Positions 1 to 5,204 of a stretch of 7,553 nt of DNA are shown here, piece by piece. The first letter of the stretch is position 1. Every line of letters starts with the position of its first letter. The DNA is taken from assembly GCA_002432555.1 (NCBI GenBank), contig DJFO01000103.1:3008-10560 (forward strand). The letters run 5' to 3'. The stretch comes from Marinagarivorans sp. UBA5870 (GTDB lineage Bacteria > Pseudomonadota > Gammaproteobacteria > Pseudomonadales > Cellvibrionaceae). The notes beneath the pieces were generated by a model. The model had not been told where the DNA came from, did no database searches, and saw only the letters and a program-made list of their open reading frames with translations. The position numbers and the translations under genes are program-made.

Positions 1-837
1 ATGGACGGCCTGGAAGCGACCCGGCGAATTCGTGCCGACGGCCGCTGGCGGTCCCTGCCCATTCTCGCCATGACGGCGAACGCGGCGGTCTCGGACCGAG
101 AGGCGTGCCTCGCCGCCGGCATGGACGGCCATCTGAGCAAACCGATCGATATGGAACAACTGGTCCCGGCGCTCATAGCCCTGACGGCTGCGCCCTCGGG
201 AGGCGACGCCTCCGCTATCCCCCAAGCTGAAGCAGGTGAATCTATGGTTGAAGATCTCGCGGACGTACTGAAGCGCTTCGGCGGCAATAAGAGTCTCCTG
301 CATCGCATGGCGGGCAACTTTGAGCCGGAAGCCCGGCGGCTGCTCGATGATCTCGAGCGCCACCGGGAGCGCGGCAGCGCGCCGGATGCCACCTTAGCGC
401 TCCACTCGCTGAAGGGAGTGGCCGCGACCCTCGGTGCGTGCGGTCTGGCGCAGCGCGCCGCCGAGCTCGAGAGCCGCGTAAAGGACGCGGAGAGCCCGGT
501 CCTGGAGGTGCTGTTGCCCGCAGCAGCCCTCACGCAACTGCGCGAGTTAACGGAACGGAGCGCGATCGAGCTGGAGGCTCAGGTGGCAAGCTTGCTTGAG
601 CCCGCGGCCGCGTCGCCCGGTCGACCGCCGGAACAGGCGGAGCTGGTGCGGGCGCTGCAACCTGTGCGCGGTTTGCTCGAGGCCGGCAATCTGCAGGTGA
701 TCGAGGTGGTGGACGCCCTGGCGGCCCGCTTCCCCGCGAACCGCGCGGTCGCGACTTTGGCGGATCAGGTGAACAACCTTGATTTTCAGGGCGCCACGGC
801 AACCCTGGAGTTATTGCTGCGGGAAACGGCTGCATGA
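1..837 (+). CDS. Hybrid sensor histidine kinase, C-terminal part (receiver end + Hpt), 5' partial
   Basis: This is the 3' end of a multidomain hybrid histidine kinase. Base 1 is not a true start: the first residues, [11 protein letters not shown], match the conserved stretch just after the phosphorylated Asp of a receiver domain, so the Asp, the kinase core and any sensor domains lie upstream. Still visible are the receiver switch Thr (T25 in ILAMTANA) and the conserved Lys (K47 in LSKPID). After a linker (about 66-80) comes an Hpt domain (about 81-190) with the phosphoacceptor His at 135 in the motif HSLKG. The last ~70 residues (about 210-278) look helical, like the extra C-terminal module of many such kinases. 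The stop overlaps the start of the next gene (ATGA), so the Hpt probably passes phosphate to that receiver-cyclase. Domain calls are firm; the partner is inferred. The sensed signal cannot be judged from this fragment. Confidence 0.9.
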   Translation: MDGLEATRRIRADGRWRSLPILAMTANAAVSDREACLAAGMDGHLSKPIDMEQLVPALIALTAAPSGGDASAIPQAEAGESMVEDLADVLKRFGGNKSLLHRMAGNFEPEARRLLDDLERHRERGSAPDATLALHSLKGVAATLGACGLAQRAAELESRVKDAESPVLEVLLPAAALTQLRELTERSAIELEAQVASLLEPAAASPGRPPEQAELVRALQPVRGLLEAGNLQVIEVVDALAARFPANRAVATLADQVNNLDFQGATATLELLLRETAA

Positions 838-1751
838 ATCCGCGGGTAACGGCGGCGCTTCCGAAAATGCTCGTGGTAGACGACCAACCGCTCAATATCC
901 GCATACTGCATGAGCTGTTCCGTGATCAGTTTGAGGTTTTTATGGCGACGAGCGGGGCTGAAGCCTTGGCCAAGTGCCGCGGGCTGCTGCCGGATTTGCT
1001 GTTGCTGGACATCGCCATGCCGGAAATGGACGGCTTCGAGGTTTGTCGACAAATAAAAGCCGATCCTTTGTTGGCCAATATCCCGGTGGTATTTGTTACG
1101 TCGCATTACGACGAGCGGGAGGAAGCGAATGGGTTTCTCGTGGGCGCGGCGGATTTTATCCGCAAGCCGATCAATCCGGTTATCACTCGGGCACGGGTAA
1201 AAAACCACCTGCTGACCAAACAGCAGGCGGACAGCCTGCGTTCCTCGGCCCTGCTCGACGGCCTCACCGGCATAGCCAACCGACGCCTGTTCGACGAATC
1301 CCTTGCGGTCGCACTTCTTCAATCCGCCCGGGACAGGGTGCCCTTGACCGTCATATTGCTCGACGTGGATTTTTTCAAACAGTACAACGACCACTACGGG
1401 CACTTTGCCGGCGACCAGGCGCTGCGCCAGGTCGCCGGCGCGCTTCGAGGCGTGCTCGCGCGACCCTATGATCTGGTGGCCCGCTACGGCGGAGAAGAGT
1501 TTATCGCCTTGGCACCGCGCACGGACGTCGCCGGCGGCGCGCACCTGGCGCAGCGCATGGTCGATCAGGTGCGCGAGCTCGCGCTGGAGCATCGAGATTC
1601 AGCGGCGGGACTTGTGACCATCAGCGCTGGGGCGGTGAGCGCCGTGCCCGAACGCGGCTGCGGCCCCGACCGCTTTCTCGAAGCGGCCGACCGGCTACTT
1701 TACGAAGCGAAAAAAGCCGGTCGCGCGCGGGTGTGTGCGGCGCAATTGTGA
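834..1751 (+). CDS. Response regulator with GGDEF output: diguanylate cyclase (receiver-GGDEF)
   Basis: This cytoplasmic response regulator should make cyclic di-GMP from two GTP when phosphorylated. Residues about 11-125 are a receiver domain with the acidic pair D16/D17, phosphoacceptor D59 ([13 protein letters not shown]), switch T89 and K111 (RKP). A short helical linker leads to a GGDEF domain (about 138-300) starting at [12 protein letters not shown]. It has the metal-binding Asp region [12 protein letters not shown] (D177, D179) and an intact active-site loop GGEEF at 219-223. RPYD at 210-213 lies at the exact spacing of the PleD-type RxxD inhibitory site, so product feedback inhibition is expected. 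The layout is that of single-receiver WspR/PleD-like cyclases. The start at 834 overlaps the upstream kinase stop, with GGGAA at 821-825 as a possible ribosome site, suggesting coupled translation. The physiological target is unknown; the pilus operon downstream is a tempting but unproven one. Confidence 0.93.
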   Translation: MNPRVTAALPKMLVVDDQPLNIRILHELFRDQFEVFMATSGAEALAKCRGLLPDLLLLDIAMPEMDGFEVCRQIKADPLLANIPVVFVTSHYDEREEANGFLVGAADFIRKPINPVITRARVKNHLLTKQQADSLRSSALLDGLTGIANRRLFDESLAVALLQSARDRVPLTVILLDVDFFKQYNDHYGHFAGDQALRQVAGALRGVLARPYDLVARYGGEEFIALAPRTDVAGGAHLAQRMVDQVRELALEHRDSAAGLVTISAGAVSAVPERGCGPDRFLEAADRLLYEAKKAGRARVCAAQL

Positions 1752-1762
1752 TGTTAGAGCTC

Positions 1763-1880
1763 AATGCAAAGCTCCGTCATCCGCTAAGAGCCCTGCGCAA
1801 AGCTCCGTCATTTCCCGCCCAGGCGGGAACCCAGCAGGTGCTTAATGCAAAGCTCCGTCATTCCCGCGCAGGCGGGAACC
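1763..1880 (+). repeat. Three direct copies of a 15-bp word, two followed by a GC palindrome
   Basis: The word GCAAAGCTCCGTCAT occurs at 1766-1780, 1797-1811 and 1847-1861. The first and third copies share 18 bases (1763-1780 and 1844-1861, starting AATGCAAAG). The second and third run directly into the palindromes at 1812-1829 and 1861-1878, giving the pattern CGTCATTCCCGC...GCGGGAACC. The first copy lacks the palindrome and looks like a truncated unit. The sequence resembles the dispersed GTCATTCCCGCGNNNGCGGGAATCC repeats of proteobacterial chromosomes, which are REP-like or mobilised as small non-autonomous elements. Identity to a named family is inferred. Confidence 0.8.
1812..1829 (+). 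repeat. REP-like palindrome, copy 1
   Basis: TTCCCGCC (1812-1819) is the exact reverse complement of GGCGGGAA (1822-1829), with two bases between, so in RNA the innermost pair or two would open into a loop. It is the first hairpin downstream of the cyclase stop and could slow or end transcription, but no T-run follows, so it is not a standard intrinsic terminator. Confidence 0.75.
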
Positions 1881-1949
1881 TACGCGGCCCGACCCAGGGG
1901 AACGCTGCCAGATTCTCCTGGATCCCCGCCTGCGCGGGGACGACGAGGC
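1851..1949 (+). repeat. Inverted pair of REP-like units (REPIN/MITE-like)
   Basis: The left arm (about 1855-1880) reads CGTCATTCCCGCGCAGGCGG then GAACC. The right arm (about 1917-1944), read on the - strand, gives CGTCGTCCCCGCGCAGGCGG then GGATCCAGG. The arms are near-identical and face each other across about 36 bases. Each arm also carries its own palindrome: TTCCCGC/GCGGGAA at 1861-1867/1872-1878 and TCCCCGC/GCGGGGA at 1923-1929/1934-1940. Two REP-like units in opposite orientation with a short spacer is the layout of REPINs, which are moved by RAYT transposases acting in trans. No transposase gene is in the window. The assignment rests on layout, not on a database match. Confidence 0.7.
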
Positions 1950-2139
1950 CTGGAGAGTCGCTCCGCCATTCCGCGGCGAGGCCCAGTGAGGGTCAACCGC
2001 ATCCGTCCGCCCGTGTGAAGCGGATCGCACTCGAGTGTGAGCTTAATAAAAATCCTTTCAAATCAGCGCTTAATTCCATTTGTTATGGCAGTTTCCGAAA
2101 GGCCGCGCCCTTTATCTAAGACCTTCAAATCCAGTCTAT

Positions 2140-2186
2140 GGAAACTCGTCTTATTCTTGCTCGCTATTACGGAAACTCCTTCTTAT
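2140..2186 (+). repeat. Short imperfect direct repeat upstream of the pilin operon
   Basis: GGAAACTCGTCTTAT (2140-2154) is repeated as GGAAACTCCTTCTTAT (2171-2186), about 31 bases apart, which is close to three helical turns. The inverted word AGTTTCC lies at 2090-2096. Helically phased repeats upstream of an operon can be regulator sites, but I recognise no known operator and chance is possible. Confidence 0.35.
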
Positions 2187-2322
2187 CGCGCTTGTCGGCG
2201 GTCGCGCCCGCTGGTCTAGTGGCGTGGAAGGGCCAGGATCGCTCCTCTAGTGTTATTTGGCAGGCACCCTTTTATAGCAAAAGTTCGCCGATCCCATTAA
2301 CCACCCGAGCGAGAGTAGACCC

Positions 2323-2928
2323 ATGAGCAGTCGAGTATCCAAGCAGCACGGTTTCACCATGTTGGAATTAGTCGCCGTGGTGGCAGTGAGCGCCGTACTG
2401 GCGGTTATGGGGCTGCCGCTCATCGAAGATTACCAACAAGATTACGCCGCTACCGGTGTGCAACACCGTCTCGCCGAGAGTCTGGCACAAGCGCGCGAGC
2501 GCGCCGTCAGCCAGGGCAAAACCGTTTACATCTGTGCAAGCGCCGACGGCGCCACCTGTTCAGCAGACGCTTGGACACAAGGTTGGCTGGTCTATCAGGG
2601 CACCGAGCGCAAACTCCCCGGCGACCGTGTGCCGGCCGAAGCTGTCATTGAACACATAACCAATACCGCCACCGACTACAGCTTGGCTGTGTTGGATGAA
2701 AGTTCCACCACCGTCAGCGACATCCGATTTGATGCGCGCGGGTTCAACGCCGCTGCCCAGCGGATGGTCGCCGTCATGTGCCTGCCCGGTGAAGCCGCCC
2801 TGGATGCGGTGACGGTTGAGCGCACGGGTCGCGTCCACCTCGGCAAACACAGCGCCGCAGACCAGAAAGCGGATTCCCGTTTCCATGCAACCAACGTTTC
2901 CAAGCCCCGCGATTGCCACTCTGTGTAA
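2323..2928 (+). CDS. fimT: FimT/FimU-like (GspH-family) minor type IV pilin
   Basis: This is a minor pilin (201 aa) of the type IVa pilus, inserted in the inner membrane and expected in the initiation/tip complex. A nine-residue basic leader ends at G10, followed by FTMLELV: prepilin peptidase PilD should cut after G10 and methylate F11. E15 is the conserved Glu5 of the mature protein. The hydrophobic helix spans about 11-31. The soluble domain has cysteines at 71, 79, 153 and 198. SDIRFDARGF (about 130-139) and TGRVHLG near the end fit the GspH/FimT fold, and GRVH (169-172) resembles the C-terminal GRxR DNA-binding motif described for FimT. The tail after it is about 30 residues, charged and ends near C198. 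GAGAG at 2311-2315 is a weak ribosome site. It is the first gene of the operon; symbol fimU is equally defensible. Confidence 0.88.
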   Translation: MSSRVSKQHGFTMLELVAVVAVSAVLAVMGLPLIEDYQQDYAATGVQHRLAESLAQARERAVSQGKTVYICASADGATCSADAWTQGWLVYQGTERKLPGDRVPAEAVIEHITNTATDYSLAVLDESSTTVSDIRFDARGFNAAAQRMVAVMCLPGEAALDAVTVERTGRVHLGKHSAADQKADSRFHATNVSKPRDCHSV

Positions 2929-2944
2929 TGGCCGAAGGTGATAT

Positions 2945-3424
2945 ATGCAATATCGTGCTCGTTATAACCAGTCCGGTTCATCACTGATCGAAGTGGTGGT
3001 GGCATTGTTCGTCCTCGCGATCGGCATGCTCGGCGTGCTGTCGATGCAGGTGAAATCCATGCAGTTCAACCAGAGCGCCTACTACTACGCTCAGGCCGTA
3101 TTTCTGGCCAATGAAATTCTGGAAGGCATGCGCTCCAATTCCGGTATCGCCAACACCTATCTGATCGCTCTCGACGAAAAAGCGCCGGACATTGCTCAGG
3201 ATTGCGGTGCGAAAGGCGTGACCTGCACGCCGGCGGAATTGCGTGACTACAATTTAAACCAGTGGCGCAGCAATATTGCAAACACTCTGGTGTCCGGCAA
3301 GTCGTCGGTCGCCCGCGTCGGTGATTTTTACGCGATCACCGTGCAGTTCGACGATAGCCGCAGCTCGCCGGATAGCGACGGCGGTACGGAATTGAGCGAA
3401 TACGTGCTGATGACGGAGATTTGA
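2945..3424 (+). CDS. pilV: Minor type IV pilin PilV
   Basis: This short pilin (159 aa) is the PilV (GspI-like) member of the priming complex. The leader ends at G11, followed by SSLIEVVVALFVLAIGMLG: cleavage after G11, E16 as the conserved Glu5, and the typical PilV membrane helix (about 12-32). After it, MQFNQSAYYYAQAVFLANEILEGMR carries the family pattern of aromatic residues followed by an A..I.E.MR helix. The DCGAKGVTC pair and the DYNLNQWRSNI segment are also PilV-like. It begins 16 bases after fimT with a good ribosome site, GAAGG at 2934-2938, six bases from the ATG. The next start lies one base after its stop, so co-translation with pilW is likely. Confidence 0.9.
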   Translation: MQYRARYNQSGSSLIEVVVALFVLAIGMLGVLSMQVKSMQFNQSAYYYAQAVFLANEILEGMRSNSGIANTYLIALDEKAPDIAQDCGAKGVTCTPAELRDYNLNQWRSNIANTLVSGKSSVARVGDFYAITVQFDDSRSSPDSDGGTELSEYVLMTEI

Positions 3425-3425
3425 C

Positions 3426-4550
3426 ATGCGCACTCGATCCTGCGGGAACCATTCACCCCTTCAACAACGCGGTCTATCGGTCGTTGAATTGCTGGTATCG
3501 CTGCTGATCGGGATGGCGGTCATCGCCGGTTCGATCCAGGTGGTGGTGTCCAGCAAACGCAGTTTTCTCGACCAGGACGAAGTGAGCTTTATCCAAACCA
3601 ATGCGCGTTTTGCATTGGACCTTCTTAGCAAAGATATTCGCATGGCCGGATATCTCGGGTGCGCCGCGCAAAATTCGGTGCAACTGGCCAACTCGATTCA
3701 AAACGACGCCGGCGGATATATATCGCTGCACGGGTTAAAAGGTTTTGAAGGCGGCGCGGGCACTACCGGTTTCCCCGCGGACTTTAAAGCCCTCGCCACC
3801 AGCGGCACTGATGCCATATTGATTCGCCGCGCCGCGGATTCCGGCGAGATGGACGTCAGCAAACACGTGGCCGCGGCCGCGACCGTGCACTTGTGGGACA
3901 AACACAGTTACCCCAACGGCAGCACCCTGATGATTGCCGATGCGACTTGCCGCAACGTCGGCCTCTTCCAGGTGAGCGGCCCGAACGGCCTGCCGGCCAA
4001 CCACATTACTCACAACACCGGCAGCGGCACGCAGAACTGCACCAAGATCATCAAGGGCAATTTTTCCTGTGACGCCTCCTGCAAGGCGGTTTCCTGCGGC
4101 GGTTACGGCACGGCGACCGGCTCTTATGGGCCGGGCTCCAAAGTCATGGAGTTTGTTGCCCATGCCTATTACATAGGCGAGTCGGATGCGATGCCCGGCA
4201 TGCCCGCCCTGCGCCGGCAAGTTTTTAATGCCAAGGGCGCGCCGAGCACCAGTTCCGAGGAAATTGCCCTCGGGGTCGAGGACATGGAAATTCTCTACGG
4301 CGTGGACTCCAACGGCGACGGTGATGTGGATCAATCGCGAAAGGCCGACGAGATGGATTTGAACAACAACGGCACGATTTCCGAGGACGAGTGGGATCAG
4401 GCCATCAGCGTCAAGATCAGCCTGGTTTTTCGCTCCCAGGCGCCGGTGATGCCCGCCGCGGAAAGTCGCACCCTGGCCGGCTCAACCTACAACGACCGAT
4501 TCATGCGGCAAGTGGTGAATTCCACGGTCCGCATCCGCAACCGAGGGTGA
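3426..4550 (+). CDS. pilW: Minor type IV pilin PilW, with two EF-hand-like loops
   Basis: This is the large minor pilin PilW (374 aa; GspJ-like in role). The leader ends at G16 before LSVVELLVSLLIGMAVIAG, with E21 as Glu5. RFALDLLSKDIRMAGYLGC follows as in PilW proteins. The C-terminal half holds YGVDSNGDGDVD, the acidic loop usual in this family (D294-R305), and shortly after it a second loop (D311-E322) that fits the full EF-hand pattern: D at 1, N at 3 and 5, G at 6, I at 8, S at 9, E at 12. Calcium binding is inferred. Four cysteines cluster at 205, 215, 219 and 224. The end, with SVKISLVFRSQ and the R.V.NSTVRIRNRG strand, is typical. Ribosome site GGAG is at 3415-3418, inside the end of pilV. 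Confidence 0.92.
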   Translation: MRTRSCGNHSPLQQRGLSVVELLVSLLIGMAVIAGSIQVVVSSKRSFLDQDEVSFIQTNARFALDLLSKDIRMAGYLGCAAQNSVQLANSIQNDAGGYISLHGLKGFEGGAGTTGFPADFKALATSGTDAILIRRAADSGEMDVSKHVAAAATVHLWDKHSYPNGSTLMIADATCRNVGLFQVSGPNGLPANHITHNTGSGTQNCTKIIKGNFSCDASCKAVSCGGYGTATGSYGPGSKVMEFVAHAYYIGESDAMPGMPALRRQVFNAKGAPSTSSEEIALGVEDMEILYGVDSNGDGDVDQSRKADEMDLNNNGTISEDEWDQAISVKISLVFRSQAPVMPAAESRTLAGSTYNDRFMRQVVNSTVRIRNRG

Positions 4551-4553
4551 GTT

Positions 4554-5198
4554 ATGCGGCTTCAGCATTTTTCCCAGCAGCGGCCGACACGTCAGGCCGG
4601 CACGGCTTTGATCGTCAGCCTGATCATACTCGCGGTGGTTACGCTGCTCGGTGTCACCAGCATGCAATCTTCCAACACCGATTTAAAACTCGCGGCCAGT
4701 ATGCGCGATCGCGGTGTGGCGTTTGAGGCGGCGGAAGCGGCGCTCGCCGTAGTGGAAAAAAATCTGGCGGACGATCCGCCGTCCCGCCTGAAACTTCTCT
4801 CCACCTGCAGCGGCGCGGATTGTTACAACAAAACCTGCCAAAGCGGCCTGTGTTTCGACGGCGATTATTTGCTGAGTTATTCGGAATACGAATGCCAGGT
4901 GGCGGATTACGCCGATAGCTCACGCCGTGTGAATTTCTGGAGCGACGCCACATTGAAGGTGTTTCAGACCACCGGTCGACATAAAACCATGAAAATCGAC
5001 AGCGTGAAAACCGATGTCAAATACATCGTGGAATTTCTGTGTTTTGTGGCGCGGGACGAAGCCACACCCTTTACGGAATTGGCCAATGAGAACAACAACG
5101 GCGCACCCCTGTTTCGGGTGACCGTGTTGGCCGAAGGAAACGGCGGAAGGGCGTCGGTCGCTCTGCAATCCACCTATAAAGTGTTAAACGGACACTGA
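4554..5198 (+). CDS. pilX: Minor type IV pilin PilX (PilX_N family)
   Basis: This is PilX (214 aa), the GspK-like minor pilin thought to cap the priming complex. The leader ends QAG16, followed by TALIVSLIILAVVTLLGVTSMQSS, the hallmark PilX N-terminal segment. Mature position 5 is V21 rather than Glu, as is usual for PilX and GspK and consistent with a subunit that has no pilin above it. A helix with AFEAAEAALAVVE follows. Cysteines fall at 85, 90, 95 and 100, exactly five residues apart, with more at 114 and 163. The C-terminus has FRVTVLAEGNGGRASVALQSTY, the strand pattern that ends PilX proteins. Ribosome site GAGGG at 4543-4547 is six bases from the ATG; three bases separate it from pilW. 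Confidence 0.9.
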   Translation: MRLQHFSQQRPTRQAGTALIVSLIILAVVTLLGVTSMQSSNTDLKLAASMRDRGVAFEAAEAALAVVEKNLADDPPSRLKLLSTCSGADCYNKTCQSGLCFDGDYLLSYSEYECQVADYADSSRRVNFWSDATLKVFQTTGRHKTMKIDSVKTDVKYIVEFLCFVARDEATPFTELANENNNGAPLFRVTVLAEGNGGRASVALQSTYKVLNGH

Positions 5199-5200
5199 GG
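5197..5200 (+). promoter_or_regulatory. Possible ribosome binding site for pilY1
   Basis: GAGG overlaps the pilX stop codon and lies only four bases before ATG 5205. The alternative ATG at 5217 has only GGTG (5207-5210) six bases upstream. The spacing slightly favours neither strongly, so the pilY1 start is unsettled between the two. Confidence 0.35.
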
Positions 5201-5204
5201 CTCG

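Larger units (their letters stand above)
1752..2322. other. Gene-free intergenic region between signalling genes and pilin operon
   Basis: About 570 bases separate the cyclase stop from fimT. Bases 1763-1950 hold a cluster of repeated words and palindromes (separate entries). Bases 1950-2322 are more AT-rich than the flanking genes and contain a short imperfect direct repeat. Short open frames cross the region on both strands, but their peptides (RHSRAGGN, WIPACAGTT) are the usual translation of the palindromic repeats, or have no recognisable content and no ribosome site. The pilin operon promoter should lie here. TTGGCA (2257-2262) and TATAGC (2273-2278) each resemble half of a sigma-70 promoter but are badly spaced relative to each other, and no sigma-54 -24/-12 pair fits. 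I do not commit to a promoter. Confidence 0.7.

Noticed and set aside
1..3. ATG at base 1 as a true start codon
   Set aside because: It encodes the Met of the MDG motif inside a receiver domain, so the gene begins upstream of the window.
786..1592. 268-codon open frame on the - strand
   Set aside because: It lies antisense to the well-supported receiver-GGDEF gene; its composition is what a GC-rich coding strand gives in reverse, with no recognisable domain.
1812..1829. Intrinsic terminator for the cyclase gene
   Set aside because: The stem is strong but no T-run follows, and the same palindrome recurs as a dispersed repeat; kept as a repeat only.
1763..1950. CRISPR array
   Set aside because: Repeat spacings are uneven (31 and 50 bases), the repeat word is short and one unit is inverted; no cas genes are present.
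2098..2113. Hairpin AAAGG...CCTTT as a terminator
   Set aside because: Only five base pairs with no extension and only a short T-run; too weak to call.
1733..2119. Open frame of 128 codons on the + strand over the repeat cluster
   Set aside because: The peptide is the usual translation of the dispersed palindromes (RHSRAGGN, WIPACAGTT), overlaps the cyclase end and has no ribosome site; it is not a gene.
2156..2186. Promoter TTGCTC (2157-2162) with TCTTAT (2181-2186)
   Set aside because: Spacing is 18 but both hexamers are poor matches; not above chance in this region.
2257..2278. Promoter for fimT: TTGGCA with TATAGC, or a sigma-54 site starting TGGCA
   Set aside because: The sigma-70 halves are only 10 bases apart, and the sigma-54 reading lacks GC at the -12 position.
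3735..4334. 199-codon open frame on the - strand
   Set aside because: Antisense to pilW, low-complexity Gly/Ala/Val/His composition, no domain and no ribosome site.
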